Positions 36,314 through 45,964 of a DNA stretch of 64,000 bases are shown in pieces (within the stretch, counting starts at the first letter, position 1; each line of letters starts with the position of its first letter). The notes under the pieces are model-generated. The model was not told where the DNA came from. It did not search any database and saw only the letters and a list, made by a program, of their open reading frames with translations. This stretch comes from Cloacibacterium sp. TD35. GTDB taxonomy: Bacteria; Bacteroidota; Bacteroidia; Flavobacteriales; Weeksellaceae. The stretch covers positions 2,300,001 through 2,364,000 of the forward strand of contig NZ_CP104850.1 in assembly GCF_028864635.1 (NCBI RefSeq), read 5' to 3'. The position numbers and the translations under genes were made by a program.

Positions 36314-36361
36314 CAAAGATAAAAATTTTAGGAAAGAAAACCGAGAAAATAGGTATCTTTG
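36314..36361. promoter_or_regulatory. Divergent promoters of purE and eamA
   Basis: The -7 elements TATCTTTG occur on the minus strand (36314-36321, purE) and the plus strand (36354-36361, eamA), 32 bases apart. Confidence 0.6.
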
Positions 36362-36380
36362 CCATATAAATTCTTCTTTT

Positions 36381-37286
36381 TTGAACTCAAAACTTTTACT
36401 AGCTATTTTCACGGTTGCCTTTTTTTGGGGCACTACCTTTTTGGCCATCAAAATTGGGGTAGAAACCGTACCTTCTTGGTTTGTGGCAGGAATTAGACAA
36501 TTTTTGGCTGCTGTCATCTTATTTCCTGTTCTATTATTCACCAAAAACTTAAAGTGGATTGGTTTTAAAAATTTCAGAATTCAGATTACCCTTTCTGCTT
36601 TAATGCTTGTAGGTGCAAACGGACTTACTACTGCTGCAGAAGAACATCTTACCAGTAGTTTAACCTCGTTGATTTCTGCTTTGTCACCTGTTCTCATTTT
36701 TATAGCGAGTTTAATTATAGGACTTGAAAAATTCACTAATAAAGCTTTTACAGGTTTATTATTAGGATTTTCTGGGGTAGTTTTTATCTTTTGGGATGGC
36801 TTGAAAGATTTAGCCAATCCTAGTTATGTTTTCGGAATTCTGATTTTACTTTTGGGAGTCACCAGTTGGACAATTGGAACCATTTACACTAAAAAATTAC
36901 AAATAAAAACCGAAAATCTGTTTCTGAATTTATTTTATCAGTTTGCATTTGCTGGTATTGTACAAATTATTTTCGGGTTTGCTTTTTCTAAGGATTATCA
37001 CTTCAGCGAATGGAGTACCAAAAGTATAATCGCAATAATTTACCTAGCGATTTTTGGTTCTGTAATTACATTTTACGCCTATCATTATTTACTGAAAAAT
37101 CTATTGGCAACTCAAGTTTCAATGCTTTCTTACGTGAATACCATTATCGGGATTTTCTTAAGCTGGCTGGTTTTGGATGAAAAAATTTCAGCAAAATTTA
37201 TTATTGCCACTATTTTAATTATCAGTGGGGTTTTCATCATCAATTATCGACCAGATATTTTTAGGAGAAAGAAAAGTCTGAAGTAA
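36381..37286 (+). CDS. EamA/DMT-family transporter
   Basis: This 301-residue inner-membrane protein has ten predicted helices and two EamA repeats (residues 1-140 and 150-295), the drug/metabolite transporter layout. Conserved signs are FFWGTTFLAIKIGVETVP at the start and TSWTIGTIYTKK in the second half. The start is a TTG at 36381; no ATG is available, and the -7 at 36354-36361 lies 20 bases upstream. The substrate is unknown. Confidence 0.87.
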   Translation: MNSKLLLAIFTVAFFWGTTFLAIKIGVETVPSWFVAGIRQFLAAVILFPVLLFTKNLKWIGFKNFRIQITLSALMLVGANGLTTAAEEHLTSSLTSLISALSPVLIFIASLIIGLEKFTNKAFTGLLLGFSGVVFIFWDGLKDLANPSYVFGILILLLGVTSWTIGTIYTKKLQIKTENLFLNLFYQFAFAGIVQIIFGFAFSKDYHFSEWSTKSIIAIIYLAIFGSVITFYAYHYLLKNLLATQVSMLSYVNTIIGIFLSWLVLDEKISAKFIIATILIISGVFIINYRPDIFRRKKSLK

Positions 37287-37294
37287 TTTTTTAC

Positions 37295-38401
37295 TTAAGC
37301 AATTACTCTTACCAAAGTTTTAATATGATTCAGTTTTTCTAGTAATTCTTCTCTGGAATTGGCTAAAACATTGATGTGTCCCATTTTTCTACCAGGTTTG
37401 GTTTCTGTTTTTCCGTAGAGATGAACATAGGTTTTGGGAAGTTTCAGAACCTCTTCTAAACCTTCATATATTACTTTTCCGCTGTAATTTTGTTCTCCAA
37501 CTAAATTCAGCATTCCTGAAAACCCAAAAGCATCTGTATCTGCCAAAGGAAGATTTTTCAGAGTTCTGTAAAATTGCTCGAACTGAGAATTAGCGTTTCC
37601 TTCTTGCGTTTGATGACCAGAATTGTGCAATCTTGGTGCTGTTTCATTCACCCAAACTTTTCCGTTTTTATCGAGGAATAATTCGATGGCAAAAAGCCCT
37701 GCAGAATTAGCTGCATTGATAAATTTTTCGGCAATAGCATCAATTTGAGATTGAACATCTTTTGAAATATCGGCAGGACAAATATTGAAATCCAAAAGGT
37801 TCAGTTTTTCATCAGCCACCATTTCTGTTACAGGAAACGTTTTCGTTTCGCCGTTTTCGTTTTTAGCAATGATGATGGAAAGTTCTTTGTCTATATCTAC
37901 CAAAGACTCTAAAACAGAAGGAGCATCCCAAAGATTTTTCAAATCATTTTCGGCTTTGATGACTTGCACTCCTTTTCCATCGTAACCACCAGTATTCAAT
38001 TTTTGAACAAAAGGTAAAGCAAATGTAGCTTCTGAAACATTTGAAATTATCTGAAAATCAGGACTTGGAATGTTGTGTTTTTTATAAAACTCTTTTTGTA
38101 GAATTTTCTGTTGAATAGTTTTGATGATTTCAGCACTTGGAATCACTTTTTTGCCTTGTTTTTCCAGTTCAAAAAGTGCGTCTACATTCACATGCTCTAT
38201 TTCTATGGAAATCACGTCTTTATCTTGACCGAAAGCTAAAACATCTTCATAATCATTAAAATTCCCTTGAGAAAAATGTGAAATATAAGCGCAAGAACAA
38301 TCAGAGTTTGGGTCTAAAACGTGAAATTCATCGTCGTAGTTTAATGCATTTTGTATGAACATTCTTCCTAATTGTCCACCTCCGAGAATACCGATTTTCA
38401 T
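37295..38401 (-). CDS. purK: N5-carboxyaminoimidazole ribonucleotide synthase
   Basis: PurK uses ATP and bicarbonate to carboxylate AIR, giving the PurE substrate. The 368-residue ATP-grasp protein begins MKIGILGGGQLGRMFIQ and contains PFVQKLNTGGYDGKGVQV, SIEIEHVN and the ATP-grasp metal loop ETAPRLHNSGHQTQ (about 260). The frame could start eight codons earlier at 38425, but that ATG lies inside the -7 element TATTTTTG (minus, 38423-38430). Confidence 0.95.
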   Translation of the reverse strand: MKIGILGGGQLGRMFIQNALNYDDEFHVLDPNSDCSCAYISHFSQGNFNDYEDVLAFGQDKDVISIEIEHVNVDALFELEKQGKKVIPSAEIIKTIQQKILQKEFYKKHNIPSPDFQIISNVSEATFALPFVQKLNTGGYDGKGVQVIKAENDLKNLWDAPSVLESLVDIDKELSIIIAKNENGETKTFPVTEMVADEKLNLLDFNICPADISKDVQSQIDAIAEKFINAANSAGLFAIELFLDKNGKVWVNETAPRLHNSGHQTQEGNANSQFEQFYRTLKNLPLADTDAFGFSGMLNLVGEQNYSGKVIYEGLEEVLKLPKTYVHLYGKTETKPGRKMGHINVLANSREELLEKLNHIKTLVRVIA

Positions 38402-38463
38402 TTTTATTGATTTATTTCCCTGCAAAAATATAAATAAGTTTTACACCTAGCAATTTATCATCA

Positions 38464-38492
38464 AAATAAAAAAAATCGAACTTTCGTCCGAT
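38464..38492 (-). terminator. Terminator after the SnoaL-like gene
   Basis: On the minus strand, the arms AATCG and CGATT enclose a GACGAAAGTT-type loop (stem 38472-38492) and are followed by a T-run. It follows the stop of the minus-strand gene directly. Confidence 0.75.
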
Positions 38493-38493
38493 T

Positions 38494-38928
38494 TTACTTT
38501 GTACAATTATCTTTTCTTCTGGTATCAATGATATATTGAATTTTCCATTCGTTATTGATTTTCGCCAGTTGGAAACTGTTTACACCGCAATGCGAAAAAT
38601 TACCTTTATAATAAAACTGATACGGAACCCAAACCGAAGCCATATTTCCATCAACCAAAATTTTAGAAATGGTGAATCTTTCGTCTAAATCACCTGCTTT
38701 AGAAGCGCCAACTTGTTTGGCAAAATCTTCTAACTTATCGGTTCTAATTTCTTGATTTTTCCCAAAAGTCTGCATAATGGCAGAATTAGAAAAAGCGTTT
38801 TTCACTCCAAGAGAATCTGCAGATTTCATTGCTTGAAAAAGATTTTCAATAGGTTTTATGATTTCTTTTTCTGATGTATTTTGAGCAAAAGAAAAACTGG
38901 AAATCAATAAAAAGAAGATTTTTTTCAT
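38494..38928 (-). CDS. Exported SnoaL/NTF2-like protein
   Basis: This 144-residue exported protein has a signal peptide (MKKIFFLLISSFSFAQ, cut near 16). The remainder has the SnoaL/NTF2 layout: a helix (ENLFQAMKSADSLGVKNAF), then strands with FTISKILVDGNMASVWVPYQFYY and SFQLAKINNEWKIQYIIDTRR. Function is unknown; such domains bind small molecules or act as isomerases. The upstream ATG at 38958 would place 10 extra residues before the signal peptide and is rejected. Confidence 0.8.
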   Translation of the reverse strand: MKKIFFLLISSFSFAQNTSEKEIIKPIENLFQAMKSADSLGVKNAFSNSAIMQTFGKNQEIRTDKLEDFAKQVGASKAGDLDERFTISKILVDGNMASVWVPYQFYYKGNFSHCGVNSFQLAKINNEWKIQYIIDTRRKDNCTK

Positions 38929-38967
38929 ATCAAAATTTATAGATAAGTGTTTGAACAATTTAAAAAG

Positions 38968-39345
38968 TTACATTTCGTAAAATTCTAAAGGCAAATCATC
39001 TGGATCGGCAATGAAAAAGAATTTTTTCTCGGTAAATTCATCTATTCTGATTTCTTCACAATTCACTCCTTTTTGCAATAGTTCTGTTCGTTTTTCTTCT
39101 ACATTTTCTACTGCAAAAGCCAAATGTCTCAACCCACAACTTTCTGGCCTAGAAGGTCTTTTCGGTGGGTTAGAAAAAGAAAATAATTCAATGACATAAT
39201 CATTACCAATCGCCAAATCTAGCTTGTAAGATTGTCTTTCTTCTCGGTAAATTTCTCTGATGATATTCAACCCTAAAATTTCCGTGTAAAACCTTTTAGA
39301 AACCTGATAATCAGAGCAAATAATAGCGATATGATGTATTTTCAT
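38968..39345 (-). CDS. VOC-family (glyoxalase-like) protein
   Basis: This 125-residue protein of the vicinal-oxygen-chelate fold is similar to the SMU1112c/YwbC subgroup. It has two beta-alpha-beta-beta-beta halves. Metal-ligand candidates are His5 in MKIHHIAIICSDY, Glu in NDYVIELFSF, His in GLRHLAFAVENV (about 74) and the terminal Glu of PLEFYEM. The substrate is unknown. It is eight bases downstream of the LLM oxidoreductase gene on the same strand. Confidence 0.88.
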   Translation of the reverse strand: MKIHHIAIICSDYQVSKRFYTEILGLNIIREIYREERQSYKLDLAIGNDYVIELFSFSNPPKRPSRPESCGLRHLAFAVENVEEKRTELLQKGVNCEEIRIDEFTEKKFFFIADPDDLPLEFYEM

Positions 39346-39352
39346 GACTTTA

Positions 39353-40381
39353 TTATCTTACTTTTTCCGCAACTTTCGTTCCGAATAATTCTATACTTTT
39401 CATCATCACATCGTGATTGGGTGCGCCTACATCCATGTGCGCGATGTATCTGGTTAAACCAAACATTTCTTTCACAGTATTGATTTTTTCGGCTACCTCA
39501 TCAGAATTCCCAATAAATAGAGCGCCTTCTTTACTTCTGCCTCCTTCATATTGCATTTTGGTGTAAGCAGACCAACCTCTAGAACTGCCGATTCTGCTCA
39601 TTTGAGCGGCATAGTTTTCAAAATACCCATCAATTACTTTAGAATCTTCGCTGACTAAAGTGTGAGAGTGAATCCCGATTTGCATTTCCTCTGGATTATG
39701 ACCGTGTCTCAGATATTCTTTTTTGTAAAAATCAATCAAAGGTTTAAACTGTCTTGGCAAACCACCAATAATTGCCACAATTAAAGGCAAACCTAATCTA
39801 GCAGCTCTTAACACAGATTCTGGAGTTCCGCCTACTGCAATCCAAACTGGTAATTTTCCGTTGTTCGTCGCTCTAGGATAAACCGTTTGATTTTCCATAG
39901 GAGCACGGAGTTTGCCTTTCCAGGTGACATTTTCTTGAGTATTTATTTTAAGTAGTAAATCTAATTTTTCTTCAAAAAGTTCGTGATAATCATCTAAATC
40001 ATAACCAAAAAGCGGAAAAGATTCAATGAAACTTCCTCTACCTACGCCAATTTCTGCTCTTCCGCCAGAAATTAAATCCAAAGTAGAAAAATCTTGATAC
40101 ACTTTTACGGGTTCTGCTGAACTGAGAACCGTAACGGCGCTCATGAGTTTGATATTTTTAGTGATAGAAGCAGCTGCAGAAAGCACCATTTCTGGAGAAG
40201 AAACCACATAATCAGGTCGGTGATGTTCGCCCAAAGCAAATACATCTATTCCTAATTCATCTGCAAGTTTTATTTCCGCTAAAATTTCCTGTAATTTTTG
40301 TTGAGGATCAGCAAATTTTCTGGTTTCTTTATCGAAAGCCAAATCGCCAAACATTCCAACTCCTATTTCGAATTTTTTCAT
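39353..40381 (-). CDS. LLM-class flavin-dependent oxidoreductase
   Basis: This 342-residue luciferase-like monooxygenase has a TIM barrel with DVFALGEHHRPDYVVSSPEMVLSAAAS (about residues 45-72), SAVTVLSSAEPVKVYQDFSTLDLISGGRAEIGVGRGS (about 80-117) and VAIIGGLPRQFKPL. The cofactor is FMN or F420; FMN is more likely in this group. The reaction is unknown. A -7 TAATTTTG (minus, 40397-40404) lies 15 bases before the ATG. It is probably co-transcribed with the VOC gene. Confidence 0.89.
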   Translation of the reverse strand: MKKFEIGVGMFGDLAFDKETRKFADPQQKLQEILAEIKLADELGIDVFALGEHHRPDYVVSSPEMVLSAAASITKNIKLMSAVTVLSSAEPVKVYQDFSTLDLISGGRAEIGVGRGSFIESFPLFGYDLDDYHELFEEKLDLLLKINTQENVTWKGKLRAPMENQTVYPRATNNGKLPVWIAVGGTPESVLRAARLGLPLIVAIIGGLPRQFKPLIDFYKKEYLRHGHNPEEMQIGIHSHTLVSEDSKVIDGYFENYAAQMSRIGSSRGWSAYTKMQYEGGRSKEGALFIGNSDEVAEKINTVKEMFGLTRYIAHMDVGAPNHDVMMKSIELFGTKVAEKVR

Positions 40382-40483
40382 TTTCTAAATTTTATTCAAA
40401 ATTACCATTTCTGAGAAGCGAATGAATTGATGTAAGGTAAGAAATGGCTACTTTTTCTATTGAAAACCGAGTTTATTTTTAAG

Positions 40484-40517
40484 ATTAAAACAAAAAAACG
40501 AGCCAAAGCCCGTTTTT
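40484..40517 (-). terminator. Terminator after mvaD
   Basis: On the minus strand, AAAACGGGC-TTTG-GCTCGTTTT (one mismatch pair) is followed by seven T. Confidence 0.84.
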
Positions 40518-40525
40518 ATTTTTTT

Positions 40526-41572
40526 TTAAAATTTCATCACATCTTTTACTACTCCACCTTTTTGAGTATGAGGCAATAATTCTGCAGAGATAAAATCTTT
40601 TATAGCTCTTGTACTTTCGTTTTCTGGGAAAAGCAAGTGAACATTTGCACCAGCATCAAGCGTAAAAAATAATGGATGACCTGTTTCTTTGCGGAAATTC
40701 CAAAGTTTATTAATGACTTCTAGTGTTCCAGTTTTCATTAAAATAAAAGCCGGTTCGCTCATCATCATCATCGCATGAAGCGTTAATGCTTCGTGTTCTA
40801 CGAGTGTGATAAATTTTTCAAGATTTCCCGTTTTCAGAATTTCCTTCAGAGGAACAAAATTCTCTCTCGCTTCCTGGAAACGTCTTTCTGCATAAGGATT
40901 GGTATTCATCAAACCATGACCAACCGTAGAACTCACCGATTTTTCGCCTTCGTGAATGAGTAAAACCCAATCATTGAAATTCTTAAAAATCGGATGAATT
41001 TCCTCATCAGGATATTTCACAGCGTATAAATCAGAACTTCCTTCTACTTCATCCGTTTTCCCCCAAACTACAAGACCGTTATACAAACTTCTGCAAGCAC
41101 TACCGCTTCCTAATCGCGCTAAAAATGAAGTTTTCTTTACATCAATTTCTGCGTTGGTGAAAACTTTATCCAACTCCATCAAACAACTTGCAATCGCTCC
41201 AAAACCAGAAGCAGAGCTTGCAATTCCTGAACTGTGCGGAAATGTATTTTCAGTTTTAATAATGTATTTCCCTTTGAGAATCCAAGGTAAATATTGTTCA
41301 ATATTTTTGAAATATTTTTCGATTTTTTCCGCAAATTTTAACTCTTCATTTCCTGCTAAAAAAGTTTGCACAGAAAAGGGTTCGTTTGCCAAAAACTCCA
41401 TTGAAGTTTGAGTGTTGCAATGATTTAAAGTATATGAAATACTAGGATTTGCAGGAATTTGATTGGTGTATTTACCCCAATATTTGATTAAGGCAATGTT
41501 TGACGGACAAGTTGCAGAAACAACTTGATTAGATATATTGAAATGTTGATTTCCTAAAAATTGATTTTCCAT
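40526..41572 (-). CDS. mvaD: Diphosphomevalonate decarboxylase-like GHMP kinase
   Basis: The enzyme makes isopentenyl diphosphate from mevalonate diphosphate in the mevalonate pathway, which flavobacteria use. The 348-residue protein has the GHMP fold with CPSNIALIKYWGKY (about 22-35), the phosphate loop PHSSGIASSASGFGAIASC (about 112-130) and NTNPYAERRFQEAREN. The catalytic Asp is in FFTLDAGANVHLLFP (about 300). It ends VVKDVMKF. Other mevalonate genes are not in this window. Confidence 0.9.
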   Translation of the reverse strand: MENQFLGNQHFNISNQVVSATCPSNIALIKYWGKYTNQIPANPSISYTLNHCNTQTSMEFLANEPFSVQTFLAGNEELKFAEKIEKYFKNIEQYLPWILKGKYIIKTENTFPHSSGIASSASGFGAIASCLMELDKVFTNAEIDVKKTSFLARLGSGSACRSLYNGLVVWGKTDEVEGSSDLYAVKYPDEEIHPIFKNFNDWVLLIHEGEKSVSSTVGHGLMNTNPYAERRFQEARENFVPLKEILKTGNLEKFITLVEHEALTLHAMMMMSEPAFILMKTGTLEVINKLWNFRKETGHPLFFTLDAGANVHLLFPENESTRAIKDFISAELLPHTQKGGVVKDVMKF

Positions 41573-41660
41573 AATTATTAACGCAATGGCGCAAATTATT
41601 TTTTAAATAATGTATTTTTTAACGCGTAAGAAAATCAAAGATTTTCAAACTTCCAGCTTA

Positions 41661-42665
41661 CTACTTCTTTTCTTTTTTATAATTTTCTACATGAAATTTT
41701 AAACTTTCTTCCAGTGGAATGAACTGATAATTGAGCTTTTCTTTGATTTTTTTATTTGATATTTTATTGAATTCGGTAACCGATTGCACATTTACTTTAT
41801 TCGCCATTTTCAGTGGAGAAATAAGCCAACCTAAAATTGAATTTAAGAAAACTCCCGTTTTCAATAAACCATTTGGAATGAGTTTTACTGCTTTTTTTCC
41901 TAATTTTTGTTTGATAAAATTGGCAACGTCTTGGTATTTTTTATTTTCAGAAATTAAGATAAATCTTTCTCCAAAAATATTTTTTTCCATCAATTCAATT
42001 GAAATCTGAGCCACATCTCGAACATCTACGTAAGAAGTTCCTCCAGAAAATGTATAGGCATTTTCGCCCAATTCCTTGAATAAAGTTCCGCTGCTTTCTT
42101 TCCAATTTCCGCTACCGATGATGACTCCCGGATTCACAATCACCGTATTTAAACCTTCTGCTGATGCACGCCAAACTTCCATTTCAGAAAAATGTTTAGA
42201 AATAGCATAGGCAGAATGGTCGATTTTCGGATTAAAATCAGAACTTTCGTCTAATTCTCCGTTTTCATTCAATCCATCTAAAACCGCGATGGAACTTACA
42301 AAAAGGAATTTCTTCACCGAAGAATTTTGACAAGCAAATAGAAGTTGTTTGGTGCCTTCAATATTAGTTTGATACATTTTTTTTTCATCTTTAGGATGAA
42401 AACTCACTTTAGCGGCACAATGATAAACCTCTTCTACTCCATTTAAGGCGTTTTGTAGCGAATGAATATCTTCAAAATCTACTTCTATCCATTCAATTGA
42501 ATCAAAATATTCATTAGGAGTTTCTGTATAAAATTGAAATGATTTTCTAACCTCCTGCAGATTGCTGGATTTTCTTTTTGTAGCGCGTACTGATTTGCCA
42601 CGTTTTAGCAGTTCTAAAACGATTACTCTTCCGAGAATTCCTGTTGCACCTGTAACTAATACCAT
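41661..42665 (-). CDS. NAD-dependent epimerase/dehydratase family protein
   Basis: This 334-residue extended short-chain dehydrogenase has Rossmann motif VTGATGILGRVIVLELL (residues 4-20) and the catalytic triad region SSIAVLDGLNEN, with Tyr/Lys in HSAYAISKHFSEME (about 152-165). The sequence resembles dihydroflavonol-reductase-like or sterol-dehydrogenase-like SDRs, but the substrate cannot be read. The -7 TATATTTG (minus, 42674-42681) ends eight bases before the ATG. It is divergent from the GT-C glycosyltransferase. A degenerate repeat with AACGC words and hairpins follows downstream (41575-41650). Confidence 0.87.
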   Translation of the reverse strand: MVLVTGATGILGRVIVLELLKRGKSVRATKRKSSNLQEVRKSFQFYTETPNEYFDSIEWIEVDFEDIHSLQNALNGVEEVYHCAAKVSFHPKDEKKMYQTNIEGTKQLLFACQNSSVKKFLFVSSIAVLDGLNENGELDESSDFNPKIDHSAYAISKHFSEMEVWRASAEGLNTVIVNPGVIIGSGNWKESSGTLFKELGENAYTFSGGTSYVDVRDVAQISIELMEKNIFGERFILISENKKYQDVANFIKQKLGKKAVKLIPNGLLKTGVFLNSILGWLISPLKMANKVNVQSVTEFNKISNKKIKEKLNYQFIPLEESLKFHVENYKKEKK

Positions 42666-42673
42666 AACTTATG

Positions 42674-42736
42674 CAAATATAGAAATTTAAAGAATTTTAA
42701 GTTTGCAATTTAGATGATAAAGTTTGTTATTTTTGC
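42674..42736. promoter_or_regulatory. Divergent promoters of epimerase and GT-C gene
   Basis: Minus-strand -7 TATATTTG at 42674-42681 and plus-strand -7 TATTTTTG at 42729-42736, the latter with a candidate -33 TTG at 42703-42705. The plus-strand element fixes the GT-C start at 42751. Confidence 0.6.
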
Positions 42737-42750
42737 AAAAAGCAAAAGAT

Positions 42751-44421
42751 ATGTCTGAAATTCTAAAAAATCCACATAAAAAATTTTATTCCTTTTTAAT
42801 TATCATCACTTTGGTAAATCTTTTACAGGCATATTTTACCGAGATCACTTTAGACGAGGCCTATTATTACCAATATGCAAGAGATTTAGACTGGGGATAT
42901 TATGACCATCCACCGATGGTAGCATTGGTGATTAAGATTTCTCAACTTTTTTTTAATGGAAATCTGGGAGTAAGATTTTTAACCGTTTTATTATTTTCTG
43001 GAAATTTATTCCTTATCTGGAAATACCTTTTGCCTCAAGACAAAACCTCTTATATAAATGAATTTATCATTCTATCACTAGGCTTAGTCATGATGAATGC
43101 TTATTCCTTCATCACCACACCAGATGTTCCTCTATTATTTTTCGGGACGGTTTTTTTTATTTTATACCAAAGATTTACAGAAAAACAAAATTTCTGGAAC
43201 GCAGTTTTATTAGGAGTTTCTGTAGCATTGCTTTTTTACAGTAAATACCAAGCGGTTTTATTGGTATTTTTCGTGGTGATTTCTAGCTTAAAAATGCTTA
43301 CAAAACCTTACATTTATCTTGCAGGAATTGTAACTTCTTTATTGATGCTTCCTCATTTAATGTGGCATATTCAGCATGATTTCCCTACGTTTCAATATCA
43401 TTTAGTAGACCGTTCAGAAAAGTTTAAAATCAAATATTTCCTAGAATATCTACCGAATCAGTTTGCGGTTTTCAATCCGTTTATATTAATTCCTTTTGTG
43501 ATTTTACTTTTTAAAAATAAATACCAAAATCTTCAAGAAAAGGCATATTACTTTGTAAGCATAGGCTTCTTGGTTTTCTTTGCTTTAACAAGTCTTAGAG
43601 GACATGTAGAACCACATTGGACGGTTGTTGCATCTATTCCCATGGTAATTTTATTTTTACAATTTATCAAAGAAAAACCATCTTGGCAAAAATATGTGCG
43701 CACTATCGTTTTTGGCTCTTTGGTTTTGGTTTTCACCACCAGAGTTTTATTGCTCACAGATCTTTTACCAAAAAAACTAGAATTTACAGGTAAAGAACAA
43801 AAATACAAAGCTTTAGCTGAAAAAATAGGGAAAACTCCCGTTTTATTTACCGGTTCATTCCAATCGACTTCATTATACAATTATTTTACTGGAAATGAAT
43901 CTTCAACTCTAGGTTCTTTAAATGTGAAAAAAACACAATTTGACATTTGGCAAAGAGAACAAAATTATTTTGGAAAAAGAGTTTTTGTAGAAAAACCAAA
44001 CACTCCAAGATCACAAAAAATCATTGATGAAAACAATATTAATTTCAATGGTTTTTATGTAGAACATTTCCAAACGCCCAACCGATTAAAAATAGAATTT
44101 GATCTTCCTTCCGAACAACTCAAAAACAATCAAATTATTCCGATTACGATTTATAATCCTACTAAAAATACTGTAGATTTCAATCATCCTGAAATTCCAG
44201 TGACCATTACTGCTGTATTTTTGGCGCACAGAGAAACAACGGATATTCCTACAGAAATTGAAAAAATGCCAAGCATTTTAGAACCTGGAGAAAGTTTCAA
44301 AACTCAGATTAAAATCAACACGCAAAACCTAAAAGCTGGCGATTACAATTTCGGCATTACCACCAATTGTATTTTGGGGAATGCTTATAATTCGAAATTT
44401 GTAAAAGCATCACTGAATTAA
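42751..44421 (+). CDS. GT-C (ArnT/PMT-like) membrane glycosyltransferase
   Basis: This 556-residue polytopic membrane protein is of the dolichyl-phosphate-mannose protein mannosyltransferase (PMT_2/ArnT) family. It probably transfers a sugar from a polyprenyl-phosphate donor on the periplasmic side. The first-loop motif ITLDEAYYYQYARDLDWGYYDHPPMVALV has the catalytic DE pair. About 11 hydrophobic helices occupy residues 15-345, and the C-terminal 180 residues form an extracytoplasmic domain. The ATG at 42751 was chosen over 42724 because of the -7 element at 42729-42736. The 3' end overlaps the convergent hydrolase gene by four bases. Confidence 0.88.
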   Translation: MSEILKNPHKKFYSFLIIITLVNLLQAYFTEITLDEAYYYQYARDLDWGYYDHPPMVALVIKISQLFFNGNLGVRFLTVLLFSGNLFLIWKYLLPQDKTSYINEFIILSLGLVMMNAYSFITTPDVPLLFFGTVFFILYQRFTEKQNFWNAVLLGVSVALLFYSKYQAVLLVFFVVISSLKMLTKPYIYLAGIVTSLLMLPHLMWHIQHDFPTFQYHLVDRSEKFKIKYFLEYLPNQFAVFNPFILIPFVILLFKNKYQNLQEKAYYFVSIGFLVFFALTSLRGHVEPHWTVVASIPMVILFLQFIKEKPSWQKYVRTIVFGSLVLVFTTRVLLLTDLLPKKLEFTGKEQKYKALAEKIGKTPVLFTGSFQSTSLYNYFTGNESSTLGSLNVKKTQFDIWQREQNYFGKRVFVEKPNTPRSQKIIDENNINFNGFYVEHFQTPNRLKIEFDLPSEQLKNNQIIPITIYNPTKNTVDFNHPEIPVTITAVFLAHRETTDIPTEIEKMPSILEPGESFKTQIKINTQNLKAGDYNFGITTNCILGNAYNSKFVKASLN

Positions 44422-45194
44422 GCTAAAAATTCTTTTACCGCTTGATTGAAATCTTTTGGGTTTTCGGCTTGAAGCCAGTGTCCTGCATTAGCAATAGAAA
44501 CCAATTGATATTTCGGAAACTGTTGGTGCATTAATAATTCATCTTGCGGAAGAATATAATGAGATTTTGCACCTGCTAAAAACAAAGTTTCGCCCTCGAA
44601 TTTTCCAAATTTTATGGCATTGGCAACAAAATCATTGTATTTTTCTGCCAAAGTATTGATGTTAAAACGCCAATTAAGTTTTTTATCTTCCGTCCAATAC
44701 AAGTTTTTAGTCAAAAACTGAATCACAAATTTCTCTGGAATGAACTGAGCCAAAACATTTTCCACGTCTTGTCTTGATTTTACCTCATCGAAATTTACCG
44801 ACTGAAGCGCTTTTATAATCCCTTGATGATGTGGAGGATACGCTTTAGGAGCAATGTCTGCAACAATCAGTTTTTCTACTTTTTCGGGATAAGAAATCGC
44901 AAAAGTCATCACCGCTTTTCCGCCGAGAGAATGCCCGAGAAGATTGGCTTTTTCGATGCCATGAAAATTCATATAATTCAGAATATCATCTGCCAAAACT
45001 TGATGATTCATCTCGTCTGAATGAAAACTTTTCCCGTGATTTCTTAAATCAAGCAAATGAGTTGGAAACAATTCGCCAAATTCTTTTCCGAAACTTCCCC
45101 AATTGTCTAACATTCCGAAAAGTCCATGAAAAACGAGCAATGGCGTTCCGTTTTTTTCTTGTCCGTATATTTTTGAGTGTAAAATTTCTACCAT
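44418..45194 (-). CDS. Alpha/beta hydrolase (YbfF-like)
   Basis: This 258-residue cytosolic alpha/beta hydrolase has [19 protein letters not shown] (about residues 22-40), nucleophile elbow [13 protein letters not shown] (Ser near 88), and catalytic His in [16 protein letters not shown] (about 235). The closest pattern is the YbfF esterase group. It overlaps pdxJ by seven bases, so the two are translationally coupled. Confidence 0.88.
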   Translation of the reverse strand: MVEILHSKIYGQEKNGTPLLVFHGLFGMLDNWGSFGKEFGELFPTHLLDLRNHGKSFHSDEMNHQVLADDILNYMNFHGIEKANLLGHSLGGKAVMTFAISYPEKVEKLIVADIAPKAYPPHHQGIIKALQSVNFDEVKSRQDVENVLAQFIPEKFVIQFLTKNLYWTEDKKLNWRFNINTLAEKYNDFVANAIKFGKFEGETLFLAGAKSHYILPQDELLMHQQFPKYQLVSIANAGHWLQAENPKDFNQAVKEFLA

Positions 45195-45907
45195 TTCGCT
45201 AATCTCTTTAAATATGCTTGAATGGTGTTTTCCAAACCAAGATACAATGCTTCAGAAATGAGAGCATGACCTATTGAAACTTCCAATAAATTAGGAATAT
45301 TATCGGCGAAATATTTTAAATTATCAAGAGATAAATCGTGACCTGCATTAATGCCTAAACCATATTTTGTAGCTTCTACAGCAGTTTCATAATACGGTTT
45401 TATAGCTGCTTCTTTATCAGTTTCGTAATTTTTGGCGTAAGCTTCTGTGTACAATTCAATTCTGTCTGTTCCAGTTTCTGCTGCAAATTTCACCATTGCA
45501 GGATTCGGGTCAAGAAAAATAGACGTTCTAATACCTGCATTTTTAAATTCTGCAATCACAGATTTCAAAAAATCTAGATGTTTTTCGCAATCCCAACCTG
45601 CATTAGAAGTGATGGCATCATCTGCATCTGGAACCAAGGTAACTTGCTCTGGTTTTACTTCTAAAACCATATCAATAAACGGACGATGAGGATTTCCCTC
45701 GATGTTAAATTCTGTGTAAACCAAAGGTTTCAAATCATACACATCTTTTCTGGTGATGTGTCTTTCGTCTGGTCTTGGATGAATGGTAATTCCTTGTCCA
45801 CCAAATTCCTGAATTTTAATCGCTGCTTCGGTTACACTTGGTGTATCTGCGCCTCTTGCATTTCTAATGGTCGCGATTTTATTGATATTTACTGATAATT
45901 TTGTCAT
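45188..45907 (-). CDS. pdxJ: Pyridoxine 5'-phosphate synthase
   Basis: PdxJ condenses 1-deoxyxylulose 5-phosphate with 3-hydroxy-1-aminoacetone phosphate in vitamin B6 synthesis. The 239-residue TIM barrel has [15 protein letters not shown], the phosphate-binding segment [32 protein letters not shown], the catalytic EPQVTLVPD equivalent [18 protein letters not shown], and [14 protein letters not shown]. Confidence 0.95.
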   Translation of the reverse strand: MTKLSVNINKIATIRNARGADTPSVTEAAIKIQEFGGQGITIHPRPDERHITRKDVYDLKPLVYTEFNIEGNPHRPFIDMVLEVKPEQVTLVPDADDAITSNAGWDCEKHLDFLKSVIAEFKNAGIRTSIFLDPNPAMVKFAAETGTDRIELYTEAYAKNYETDKEAAIKPYYETAVEATKYGLGINAGHDLSLDNLKYFADNIPNLLEVSIGHALISEALYLGLENTIQAYLKRLAKW

Positions 45908-45964
45908 TTTTTTTGTTGGTAATTTAATACTTGGTTCTTTTTACTTTCCAATTGACTCTTTTAC